Shown piece by piece: positions 15,733 through 23,577 of a stretch of DNA of 64,000 nucleotides (position 1 is the first letter of the stretch; each line of letters begins with the position of its first letter). The translations under genes were made by a program, and so were the position numbers. Origin of the DNA: Pseudobdellovibrionaceae bacterium (GTDB lineage Bacteria > Bdellovibrionota > Bdellovibrionia > Bdellovibrionales > Bdellovibrionaceae); NCBI GenBank assembly GCA_019637875.1, contig JAHBUW010000007.1:1-64000 (forward strand), written 5' to 3'. The notes under the pieces are model-generated. The model made no database searches. It was not told the DNA's origin and saw only the letters and a program-made list of their open reading frames with translations.

Positions 15733-16581
15733 ATGGGTTTGCGAATTAACACGAATACGGCTTCGTTGAACGCCCAACGCGTTCTGTATAACACGAAGCT
15801 TGGCCTGGATAAGAGCATGGAAAAGCTCGCATCCGGATACCGCATCAACCGCGCTGGTGACGACGCGGCGGGCTTGGCGATCTCGGAGAACCTCCGGGCG
15901 CAAATCCGCGGTCTGAAGCAAGCGGCACGTAACGCGAACGACGGCATCTCGCTGGTTCAGGTTGCGGAAGGTGCGATGAACGAGGTCTCTTCGATCCTGA
16001 TCCGTCTGCGGGAACTTTCAGTTCAAGCCGCTTCGGATACCATCGGACCGGTCGAGCGCCAGTTCCTCAACGTCGAATATGATCAACTGATTTCGGAGAT
16101 CGACCGTATCGCCGACGCGACGGAATTCAACGGCACTCAGCTGTTGGCCGGAGTGGGCGCGATCATGGATTTCCAAGTCGGTATCCGTAACAACCCCGAA
16201 ATCGACCGTATCTCTTTCGACTCGTCGAAGGCGGATGCGAACTCGGCGGCCCTGGGCGTGAACCTCACGTCGGTCGCGGACAAAGCCTCGGCGCAAAACG
16301 CGCTGTCGGCGGTCGATACCGCACTCTCGAGCGTTTCGGCGATGCGCGCGGACTTCGGTGCCTTGCAGAACCGTCTGCAAACCACGGTCTCGAACATCAA
16401 CAACTCGATCGAGAACATGTCCGCCGCGAACTCACGGGTCCGCGATGTGGATGTCGCTGAAGAAACCGCCGAGATGACTCGTCAGAACATCTTGTTGCAA
16501 GCGGGTTCTTCGGTCCTGGCCCAAGCGAATCAGTCCGCGAACGTTGCACTGAGCCTTCTGAATAAGACTTTCCAAGGTTAA
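15733..16581 (+). CDS. fliC: Flagellin
   Basis: This is a structural protein of the flagellar filament, 282 residues and compact (D0/D1 only). The N terminus MGLRINTNTASLNAQ, the conserved block DDAAGLAISENLRAQIRGL, and the C-terminal AEMTRQNILLQAGSSVLAQAN are canonical. The frame extends upstream to 15676, but ATG 15733 has GGAGGAGG seven bases before it and matches the family start. It is about 60 percent similar by eye to the second flagellin at 19952. Bdellovibrionota carry several flagellins; which position in the filament this one has is not known. Confidence 0.95.
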   Translation: MGLRINTNTASLNAQRVLYNTKLGLDKSMEKLASGYRINRAGDDAAGLAISENLRAQIRGLKQAARNANDGISLVQVAEGAMNEVSSILIRLRELSVQAASDTIGPVERQFLNVEYDQLISEIDRIADATEFNGTQLLAGVGAIMDFQVGIRNNPEIDRISFDSSKADANSAALGVNLTSVADKASAQNALSAVDTALSSVSAMRADFGALQNRLQTTVSNINNSIENMSAANSRVRDVDVAEETAEMTRQNILLQAGSSVLAQANQSANVALSLLNKTFQG

Positions 16582-16633
16582 TTCAGTCACTGAATTGACC
16601 GGATAAAAGAGAGGCGCGCACCTTCGGGTGCGT
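16580..16633 (+). terminator. Two hairpins after flagellin 1
   Basis: AATTCAG/CTGAATT (16580-16596) overlaps the stop codon. CGCACC/GGTGCG with a TTCG tetraloop (16617-16632) follows. The second is a stable loop but lacks a clear T run, so it may protect mRNA rather than terminate strongly. Confidence 0.4.
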
Positions 16634-16763
16634 GACCGAACCCCGAACAAAACGGGGAGGCAAGTCCTTGAGTCATTGATCCTAACGATCATGCCCTCAA
16701 ATATTCAGCCGAGTCCACTGTACGTCGTGATCTGCTTTGACAATGTTAATCTGTTTCCTGCGC

Positions 16764-16787
16764 GTGGGACCCCTAGCGGGGTCCCAC
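16764..16787. terminator. Perfect 10-bp hairpin between flagellin 1 and fibre gene
   Basis: GTGGGACCCC and its exact complement are separated by the loop TAGC. It lies 16 bases beyond the stop of the minus-strand fibre-like gene and after the flagellin on the plus strand. It is therefore placed to serve both convergent transcripts, although only a short T-rich run follows on the plus strand. Confidence 0.5.
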
Positions 16788-16802
16788 ATTTAAGGAACGA
16801 GA

Positions 16803-19004
16803 TTAGCGCGTGATTTTGAAACTTGCTCCGATCGAGGTCGGCGACTGCATCTGATAGTTGATGCAGCGATTCGGACTCGAGATGAACGGACCATAGCAGT
16901 CGCTGTAAAGCGAAGGCGCGCTGACGGTCATGGCCGCGGCACTCGTGATTTCCGTTAAGGTTCCGGTTCCCGAACCGGCGATCAGGTAGTTCGATCCATC
17001 TAGCGACAAAACGGTCGCTCCATAGTTCATTCCCACTGCGGCCGCCGCGACGTCGGTGACGATCGCCGATCCATTCCAGCTGACTTTCACCTTATAAGTT
17101 GTGCCACTGATTCGGAAGACGACCCAAGTTTTTCCCGACCCATCCGGCAGATAGACGTATTGACCGTTTCCGGACGCCATCCACTCCAAATTGCAATTCG
17201 CGGTTCCCGAAATAAGCTGGGTTCCCAGAATCGCCGGGGTCGCAAAATCGACGGCCTTGATTTCAAGTCCGGAAACTCCGCACTTTCCCATCAAGGTCGT
17301 GCCGGAGTAAGTGCCCAAAGGGTAGAAATCGTTGAACCCGGGTTCATTGACGGTTTGGATCGTTCCGTTCGGAAGAATGCGTGAGGTGTTCGCCGAGCTA
17401 TCGTGACAGTAGCTGGCGTCCTGGTCGGCGCGCATTGCGTACGCCTGGCATCCCACAGGGGCGGGCACTCCGGAACCGACAGAGACGGAAGCTCCGGAAA
17501 TCGAGAGAGGAAACAGTTGAACGGTCGAAGTGTTGTCGACGACGACCCCCAAGGCTTGGCTTGCGGAGAATCCGAAGAGCCGAATGCTCGAGGGCTGAAT
17601 GGCCGCGAGTAAGGGCGTCGACGTGCCCAGGGTCACGTTTTCGGTTCCTTCGTTGACTTGGGCGACGCGGACGCGGCCATCGGTCGCGCCGCCAGCGTCG
17701 TGATCGTAACCCAGAAGATGGGCCGAGGACGAGAGTCGAGCGGCGGTCACGAAGCCGCCGGTGATCGTGTCCGGACTGCTCGCGAGCGTGACGATCTTCG
17801 TCGTCGCCGTGCCGATGGACGCGGCCGTGGTGGCCCATTGACCATCGACGCTCGAGTTATTGAACAGGAAGACGTCGCAGCCCCCACCGCCGGGAACACG
17901 TCCCACGAGTTTGCCGCTGGCGTTGAGGACCGGGACGTCCACACCACTGGTATTCAAGAATTGAAAGATGGGACCACCGGTCGTCGCGTAGGTATTCGCG
18001 GCCGGAAGCTTGATCGCGCCCGCGGTCGCGAGCGAGATCATGTGAATCTTCGGACTGGCATTCGTCAGTACCGTCGTCGTATTGTCGGTCGAAATTGTCG
18101 CGGTTCCGCCACCACCGCCGCCGGTCGAGACGCAACTCCAAGAGGATCCATCCCAACGACTGGCTTCTCCGACCGGGCAGGTCGCCGCGGGGATGCGCGC
18201 GCTGTTCGGAAGATCCACGGGTTCCCATTGCTGGGTGACCGCATTATAAGAGAGGACTTTGCCACTGCTGAGACCGCCACTGTCGATCACGGCGCCCGCG
18301 AGCCGCGAGTCGCTGTAGCTTTTGTTTACGGCATCGCTTCCCGAACTGGGAGTGCCCACGGAGGTCAGACGTTGACCACCCAAGTCGGTGGGACCCGAGC
18401 CGTTCAGCAGCCCCAAGAGCTTCGCGAAGTTCGACGATGTGAAGACGCTTTCGACGTTCGCCTGATTCAGCGAATAGCCGGCGTCGGTTCGCAGTTGAAT
18501 GAAGTCACCCGGCTGTTTGCCTTGCAGGGTTTCCGCCGTGGTGGCGAAGGGGACGGCGCTCAGTACTTGGTCGGGTGACAGCAAGTCGACGGTTCCGCCT
18601 TGCGTGACGGTGACGCGAAGGTAGCGGACGTCCGCGTTGGCGGGAGTGTATCCGCTCGAGCAGTTCGTACCCGGAGTACGGACCGCGACGTTACGATTCG
18701 AAAAAATCGCGTTCATCGCCAGCGCGGGGTCATTACCGGTGCGCTTCGCGTTTCCGGCGGGCGAGCCCACGGCCACGGTGAACAGACCATCGGTCCCGGT
18801 CAAATCGACCGATTGCGACTCTTCGTACAGCAGACAGGTTTTCGCCGGATTGTAGATCTGCAGCTTCAGGGTGACCGCGCCCGTCGTGGCGTGCCCGTTC
18901 GACTCCATCAAACGACCTTGGTAGACGAAGCTTTGCGGATTCGAGGCTTGCGCCCAAGAGCCCAAAACAAAGATCGACACGGCAAATGACAGCTTAGCGA
19001 ACAT
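16803..19004 (-). CDS. Large secreted fibre-like protein
   Basis: The product has 733 residues. Signal peptide 1-20, then an N-terminal domain (about 25-160) starting FVYQGRLMESNG. A phage-tail-fibre-like segment RLTSVGTPSSGSDAVNKSY (about 212-230) follows, then a poly-Gly linker (295-300) and a large Ser/Thr/Gly-rich beta C-terminal region. This layout resembles the chimeric fibre adhesins described in Bdellovibrio (mosaic adhesive trimer proteins), but that assignment is an inference without structure or search. ATG 19004 has GAGG at 7 bases and gives the signal peptide. It overlaps the upstream lipoprotein gene by 11 bases, so translational coupling is likely. It may be a surface adhesin or host-recognition fibre. 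Confidence 0.6.
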   Translation of the reverse strand: MFAKLSFAVSIFVLGSWAQASNPQSFVYQGRLMESNGHATTGAVTLKLQIYNPAKTCLLYEESQSVDLTGTDGLFTVAVGSPAGNAKRTGNDPALAMNAIFSNRNVAVRTPGTNCSSGYTPANADVRYLRVTVTQGGTVDLLSPDQVLSAVPFATTAETLQGKQPGDFIQLRTDAGYSLNQANVESVFTSSNFAKLLGLLNGSGPTDLGGQRLTSVGTPSSGSDAVNKSYSDSRLAGAVIDSGGLSSGKVLSYNAVTQQWEPVDLPNSARIPAATCPVGEASRWDGSSWSCVSTGGGGGGTATISTDNTTTVLTNASPKIHMISLATAGAIKLPAANTYATTGGPIFQFLNTSGVDVPVLNASGKLVGRVPGGGGCDVFLFNNSSVDGQWATTAASIGTATTKIVTLASSPDTITGGFVTAARLSSSAHLLGYDHDAGGATDGRVRVAQVNEGTENVTLGTSTPLLAAIQPSSIRLFGFSASQALGVVVDNTSTVQLFPLSISGASVSVGSGVPAPVGCQAYAMRADQDASYCHDSSANTSRILPNGTIQTVNEPGFNDFYPLGTYSGTTLMGKCGVSGLEIKAVDFATPAILGTQLISGTANCNLEWMASGNGQYVYLPDGSGKTWVVFRISGTTYKVKVSWNGSAIVTDVAAAAVGMNYGATVLSLDGSNYLIAGSGTGTLTEITSAAAMTVSAPSLYSDCYGPFISSPNRCINYQMQSPTSIGASFKITR

Positions 19005-19680
19005 AGACAACCTCGTGGGTGACTTTGAATCTGGAACCTTGAGCGGGGGTCGGCCGTCCATCGCCGGCCACATTGGCGGTCATGACGAAGCGTTGACCGC
19101 GGAACACGCTCGCGAGAGGCGGCGCTTCGGGAAGGACGACCGGCGGAAGGGTCGCGTAGCAAGAGGGATCGACCCCCGACTGCACACCCACGTGGTTCGC
19201 CAACCCAGGAAAGACGACGTTGAGTTTCACGGTCACTTCGGGATCGTTCATCGCCACATTGGGTTGGCTGGCCAAAAGGAAAAGGCGATTGAGGGGAACG
19301 TTTTGCAGGTCGAGTCCGACCGTCGCGCAGGTTTCGCCGACGCGAGGAACGTAGCCGAACAATTCAACCCGACGATTCGCGCCGCGATCGACTTCGAGGC
19401 TCGCATTGGCGAGCGGGGGAAGGAACGAAGTGCGTCCGCCGCCGTCGGGATAACACGAAAGTTTATTCGGTTTGATCCCGTCGCCCGTGATGTTCACCAT
19501 GTAGCAGAAAGCGAAAGCATCGGACTGCGGTGTGTAGTTCGTGGACTTCGCGGACACCGACGGATGGGGCGGCATTTGGATTTGCATGCGGGCGAGGTTT
19601 TCACCCGCACGCGTGCAGCCCGAGAGGCCTCCGGCCGCGAAGATCAGCAGGGCATAAAATGGGCGTGTCAATTTTCTCAC
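18994..19680 (-). CDS. Lipoprotein coupled to the fibre-like gene
   Basis: The product has 228 residues with lipobox LSGC (Cys22). The mature part has four further Cys (AFCYM, LSCYP, ETCAT and PSCYA), probably two disulfides, and a beta-rich look. No family is recognised. The stop codon lies inside the start region of the fibre gene (11-base overlap), so the two are made together. The lipoprotein could anchor or export the fibre, which is inferred from position only. Confidence 0.65.
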   Translation of the reverse strand: MRKLTRPFYALLIFAAGGLSGCTRAGENLARMQIQMPPHPSVSAKSTNYTPQSDAFAFCYMVNITGDGIKPNKLSCYPDGGGRTSFLPPLANASLEVDRGANRRVELFGYVPRVGETCATVGLDLQNVPLNRLFLLASQPNVAMNDPEVTVKLNVVFPGLANHVGVQSGVDPSCYATLPPVVLPEAPPLASVFRGQRFVMTANVAGDGRPTPAQGSRFKVTHEVVYVR

Positions 19681-19843
19681 GTCCAGCTTTTCGGCTGGGA
19701 CGGCCCTTCGCTTTCGTTAAGATCTATAAAAGGACGCCGGAACGCTCGGTCTTCAAGTGTTTTCAACTTAGGTCCGGTCGGTGGTCGTCAAATTTTTGGC
19801 ATCATTTTGAGACAGAACTGGACTCTTGAGTCCACGGATCGCA

Positions 19844-19857
19844 CCGATCTAAGACAC
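19844..19857 (+). promoter_or_regulatory. Flagellin upstream conserved block 2
   Basis: ACCGATCTAAGACA is the counterpart of the block at 15646, 94 bases before the second flagellin ATG. Between the block and the gene are two inverted repeats: GGACAAGATGTCC (about 19872-19884) and GATCCCAACGATGGGATC (about 19894-19911). They may structure the flagellin mRNA leader. Confidence 0.4.
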
Positions 19858-19951
19858 AGGCACTGATGCCTCGTGGACAAGATGTCCATGCATGATCCCA
19901 ACGATGGGATCGCTCTTTAGGAGGAAGAGACCGTCAAGGAAGGGGAATACG

Positions 19952-20785
19952 ATGGGATTAAGAATTGCGACGAACGTGATGTCATTGAATGCGCAGAAGA
20001 GCTTGGGTGGTACGAACCGCGCCATGGCGACCTCCATGGAGCGACTCGCTTCCGGGTTCCGCATCAACAAGGCCGCCGACGATGCGGCCGGACTCGCGAT
20101 CAGCGAAAACCTACGTGCCTTGACCCGCGGTCTACGCCAAGCCAACCGTAACGCGAACGACGGTATCTCGCTCGTTCAGGTGGCGGAAGGTTCGCTCAAC
20201 GAAACTTCGAATATGTTGATTCGCCTGCGGGAACTCGCGGTCCAGTCCTCTTCGGATACGATTGGCGATACGGAACGTAAGTTCCTCGATGTGGAATACC
20301 AACAGCTCAAGTCCGAGATTCAGCGTATCACCGAGTCGACCGAGTTTAACGGATACGATCTGCTGAATGGATCGGGCGGCGTGATCGACATTCAAGTCGG
20401 CGTCCATAACGATCCGTTTAAGGATCGGATCTCGTTCAATGCTTCGGCGGCGAACGCTTCACTCGAAGCCTTGGGCCTGGTCGCCGAGACCATCGCTTCC
20501 AAGCAAGGGGCGCAGATGAGCCTCGATGTCGTGGATAGCGCGCTGACTTCGGTCAACGCGATTCGCGCGAACTTCGGTGCCCTGCAAAACCGTCTGGTTT
20601 CGACATCACAGAACTTGCTTGTCGCCGATGAGAATTTCTCGGCCGCGAACTCGCGGATTCGTGATGCCGATATTGCCGCCGAAACGGCCGAGATGACCCG
20701 GAACAACATCATGCTGCAGGCGGGGATTTCGGTTCTCGGCCAAGCGAACAACGCCCAGCAAATGGCCTTGAAGCTGCTGAGCTGA
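19952..20785 (+). CDS. fliC: Flagellin (second copy)
   Basis: The 277-residue flagellin starts MGLRIATNVMSLNAQ and has the DDAAGLAISENLRALTRGL block. The C-terminal block AEMTRNNIMLQAGISVLGQAN is typical of the D0 domain. The RBS AAGGAAGGGG lies before ATG 19952; the frame open to 19892 is an untranslated leader. It is a paralogue of the flagellin at 15733, separated from it by the fibre/lipoprotein pair on the opposite strand. A strong terminator follows. Confidence 0.95.
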   Translation: MGLRIATNVMSLNAQKSLGGTNRAMATSMERLASGFRINKAADDAAGLAISENLRALTRGLRQANRNANDGISLVQVAEGSLNETSNMLIRLRELAVQSSSDTIGDTERKFLDVEYQQLKSEIQRITESTEFNGYDLLNGSGGVIDIQVGVHNDPFKDRISFNASAANASLEALGLVAETIASKQGAQMSLDVVDSALTSVNAIRANFGALQNRLVSTSQNLLVADENFSAANSRIRDADIAAETAEMTRNNIMLQAGISVLGQANNAQQMALKLLS

Positions 20786-20805
20786 CTTTTTCATGTGACC
20801 CAAAT

Positions 20806-20842
20806 AAAAAAGGCTCTCTGGAAACTCCAGGGAGCCTTTTTC
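20806..20842. terminator. Intrinsic terminator after flagellin 2
   Basis: AAAAAGGCTC...GAGCCTTTTT encloses a stem of about 10 bp with one G-T pair (AGGCTCTCTGG / CCAGGGAGCCT) and a short loop. A runs and T runs on both sides make it bidirectional. It serves the flagellin and the convergent small lipoprotein gene (20864-21016). Confidence 0.9.
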
Positions 20843-20863
20843 TTTTAGAGCTCGTACGAAGAA

Positions 20864-21016
20864 CTACTTCGTGTCTTTGCGCTCGACGGATTCGCATTCC
20901 ATCAAAGATCCGCCGTAGATCTCGACGCAAGTGTCTTTCTTCACGATCACCTTCCGCGAAGCGCAACCGGTCGCGAACAAGCCCAAAGCCAAAAGAGCGG
21001 CCATCATCAGTTTCAT
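20864..21016 (-). CDS. Small lipoprotein
   Basis: The product has 50 residues, MKLMMAALLALGLFATGC followed by ASRKVIVKKDTCVEIYGG. It has a textbook lipobox (ATGC, Cys18) and a short mature tail with two Cys. ATG 21016 has GAGG at the right spacing; longer frames lack a signal peptide. It is 47 bases downstream of the L,D-transpeptidase on the same strand and may be co-transcribed with it. Function unknown. Confidence 0.75.
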   Translation of the reverse strand: MKLMMAALLALGLFATGCASRKVIVKKDTCVEIYGGSLMECESVERKDTK

Positions 21017-21063
21017 AAGAACCTCGTTGTTTTCGGAGAATTTGCCGCGCGACCGGCTTGCTG

Positions 21064-21585
21064 TCACGGCTGAATTTCGATTTCGGTACCGACGGGTACG
21101 AGTTTCGCGATTTCCTTCACTTCCGAATTCGTCACGGCGATGCAGCCCGCGGTCCAATTGATCAGATAGTGCCACTTAACCACGCGGTAGTCGGCCCAGT
21201 CCTTCGGAAGTCCCCAGCGCTCCCAGGACTTCAGGTCCGGCAGTCCGTGGATCATGATGTCGCCACCCGGATCGACGCCCAGACTTTTCGCTTTTTCGAC
21301 GTCGTTTTTGTTCGGGTAGGAGACCCGCAACGAAAAAAAGAAATCGCTGTGCTTGCTATGGGCGGTGATGCGGTAGCGGCCTTCCGGCGTGCGCATGTCG
21401 CCTTCGCGTTCTTTCGGTCCATCCGGTGAATTCCGTCCCAAAGAAACGCGATAAGACTTCAGGACTTTGTCGCCCTTCATGAGTTTCAATGTCTTCGCGC
21501 CTTTTTCGACGATTACGCGATCGGCGACTTCGGCGAAAGCATTGAGCGACAACAAAAGGGTCAGGGCGATCAGCAGTTTTCCCAT
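21064..21585 (-). CDS. L,D-transpeptidase (YkuD family)
   Basis: The 173-residue periplasmic enzyme has a signal peptide (about 1-18). The YkuD catalytic motif is intact: IMIHGLP (His), then about 30 residues later NWTAGCIAVTNSEV (catalytic Cys and preceding Gly). It would form or edit 3-3 peptidoglycan cross-links or attach proteins to the wall. It has no peptidoglycan-binding accessory domain. Predatory bacteria of this group carry many such enzymes, but nothing here shows which wall it acts on. Confidence 0.92.
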   Translation of the reverse strand: MGKLLIALTLLLSLNAFAEVADRVIVEKGAKTLKLMKGDKVLKSYRVSLGRNSPDGPKEREGDMRTPEGRYRITAHSKHSDFFFSLRVSYPNKNDVEKAKSLGVDPGGDIMIHGLPDLKSWERWGLPKDWADYRVVKWHYLINWTAGCIAVTNSEVKEIAKLVPVGTEIEIQP

Positions 21586-21700
21586 GACGGGAATCTAGCA
21601 CGAGCGGGGCGAGTTGTCCCCGAAGGCCCTCTGTCGAACGGATGGACAGATAAAATTGGCAAAACCGACGCCGTAAAAGCGCCGGTTCCTGAAGGGATGG

Positions 21701-22507
21701 TTAAAGACGGCAGGCGGGACGACGGCCCGCCGCTTGCGCGGCCTGGTACTTTTGCAGGGCGGGGGCCATTTTCGCTTGCAGGCCCTGGATGCGCGTTTCG
21801 TTCGATGGATGCGTGGACAAGAACTCGGGGGGTGAGCCTTTGCTTCCTTCCGCCATGTTCTTCCAGAGCTGCACGCTGTCTTGCGGGTTGAATCCCGCCT
21901 GCGCCATCAGATCGAGGCCGATGACGTCGGCTTCGGATTCGTGCGCGCGTCCGTAAGGCATGACCGCGCCGAATTGCACGCCGACGCCCAAAGCGCCCAT
22001 GCCCAGCTTGAACGCGTTCGAATTCGGATCCACGAAGATGCTGCCGATGGCTCCGGCGATACTCATCCCCAGACCCGAAACGGCATCCGCCGACACGCGT
22101 TCGGCCGAGTGGCGGGCCATGACGTGACCCACCTCATGACCGAGCACCGCCGCCACCTGATCTTGCGTGCGCGCGACTTTCAAAAGTCCGGTGTGCACGC
22201 CGATCTTTTTTCCGGGCAGCGCGAAGGCATTGGCCGAGTCGTCTTGGAAAACGACGACCTCCCAGCCTTGACTGTCGGGGGCGACGGCCACGATGGCGTT
22301 AGTGATGCATTTCACGTATTGGTTCTGCGCGGGATCGTGCGAGATCTTTTGCTTTTTCTTGATCTCTTCGAAGGCTTGAAAGCCCATTTGATCCATCTCT
22401 TTGTCGTTGACCGCCATTAACTGGCGACGTCCGGTCGGTGAGGTGGAGCAAGCGACGACGGTGGTGAAAGCAAGAGCGACGGCGAACAAATACGGGTGCA
22501 ACTTCAT
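21701..22507 (-). CDS. M48-family zinc peptidase lipoprotein
   Basis: The product has 268 residues with a lipoprotein signal (TTVVAC, Cys20). The zinc site is HEVGH (124-128) with the third ligand in HESEAD (Glu190), as in LoiP/YcaL/BepA-type outer-membrane quality-control peptidases. The SANAFALPGKKIGVHTGLL block before the zinc helix is family-typical. It has no TPR domain, so it is of the short LoiP-like type. It probably shares a transcript with the upstream Pro-rich protein, whose frame ends 11 bases before it. Confidence 0.93.
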   Translation of the reverse strand: MKLHPYLFAVALAFTTVVACSTSPTGRRQLMAVNDKEMDQMGFQAFEEIKKKQKISHDPAQNQYVKCITNAIVAVAPDSQGWEVVVFQDDSANAFALPGKKIGVHTGLLKVARTQDQVAAVLGHEVGHVMARHSAERVSADAVSGLGMSIAGAIGSIFVDPNSNAFKLGMGALGVGVQFGAVMPYGRAHESEADVIGLDLMAQAGFNPQDSVQLWKNMAEGSKGSPPEFLSTHPSNETRIQGLQAKMAPALQKYQAAQAAGRRPACRL

Positions 22508-22517
22508 GCGGTGATCC

Positions 22518-22715
22518 TCAATTCGGTTCGGTGATGATCTTTTCTTTTTTTTCGGTATCGGGGTCGGTCGGAGCTTCGACGGGCTTCGGTGTTCCGGGCT
22601 CGCGTTGCGGCGGTTCCGCGGGGCGAGTGGGTTCGCGCTGCGGATCCTGCGGCTTTCCCGCGGGAGGCTCGGGAGTTTCGATAGGGCGCGGTTTGTCGGC
22701 GGAATCTTTCGTCAT
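22518..22715 (-). CDS. Small Pro-rich, probably disordered protein
   Basis: The product has 65 residues composed mostly of Pro, Glu, Lys, Thr and Arg, without hydrophobic segments. The ATG at 22715 has an AAGGGAAAG RBS. It is placed immediately upstream of the M48 lipoprotein gene. An alternative frame of similar length overlaps it but has no RBS. No family is recognised and function is unknown. I keep it because of the RBS and operon position, but chance cannot be excluded. Confidence 0.45.
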   Translation of the reverse strand: MTKDSADKPRPIETPEPPAGKPQDPQREPTRPAEPPQREPGTPKPVEAPTDPDTEKKEKIITEPN

Positions 22716-22794
22716 TTTTCTTTCCCTTCGTTTGAGTTGAACTCAAACGCTCTCAACAGCAATTCGAATGCCGCCGCAGGACTGGAAAAATGGG

Positions 22795-23577
22795 TCAGAA
22801 GCTGCGCGCGATCTCTTCAATCTGCTCCCAGAGGTTCATCGAAAGCAAATCATTCCCCAGCAGATGCACCGAGTAGTAGCCCTTCCCTTTGCCGCGTTTC
22901 GCGTCGACGGGAAGTGTGCCCGTTCCGCCATAGTCTTCGAGCCACTTGGCGCGGATCTGCAACGAATTGCTCACGAGGTACTGGTTGAATCCTTCCAGAT
23001 CCGCCGGCCCCGATTGCGTCCACTCAAAGGGGGAGAGCACCAGATAGTTTTTGTCTTGCGAAACCACATCGTGCTGCTGGTAGCCGACCTCGATGTTGTA
23101 TTTGAACTTTTGTTTCGAAGGGATACGCGCGGTGAAGATCAAATCCAGTTGGCCCGAAAGGAAAAGCGAGTCGAGATCACGGTACTCGTAAACATCCAGC
23201 TCGATGCGTTTGATGTTCATTTTGTGGAAGAATTGATCCGCGAAGCTCATCGCGATGGGCGCGAGCCCCTCTAGCGTGCCGACGCGCAGTTCATCGATGT
23301 CGGCTTGGCGGGTCACCGACATCACTTCGGCTTCCAAACGTCCCAGGCCCCGATGAAAAGCCGCGGAAAGATCCAGCGCGACCTGCGTCCAACCCGATTT
23401 CCGGCGCGAGGAGCGGTCGAGTAAAACGACTTTCAACTCGGCTTCGAGTTTCTGAATTAAACGCGAGAGCTGGGGCTGGCTAAGCCCCACGTGCACGGCC
23501 GCGAGGGACAGATTGCGGTGGGGAACGGCCTTAGCCAAAATCGAGAGCTCGTAGGTCAGGTGCGAAATCGCCTTCAT
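22795..23577 (-). CDS. LysR-type regulator
   Basis: The product has 260 residues. The N-terminal HTH contains LSLAAVHVGLSQPQLSRLIQKLEAEL, a LysR-like winged helix, followed by a shortened effector domain. The usual length is about 290-300, so the C-terminal domain is a little short. The start overlaps the ubiB stop by four bases (ATGA), making it the last gene of rnr-ubiB-lysR. Its target is unknown. Confidence 0.8.
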   Translation of the reverse strand: MKAISHLTYELSILAKAVPHRNLSLAAVHVGLSQPQLSRLIQKLEAELKVVLLDRSSRRKSGWTQVALDLSAAFHRGLGRLEAEVMSVTRQADIDELRVGTLEGLAPIAMSFADQFFHKMNIKRIELDVYEYRDLDSLFLSGQLDLIFTARIPSKQKFKYNIEVGYQQHDVVSQDKNYLVLSPFEWTQSGPADLEGFNQYLVSNSLQIRAKWLEDYGGTGTLPVDAKRGKGKGYYSVHLLGNDLLSMNLWEQIEEIARSF

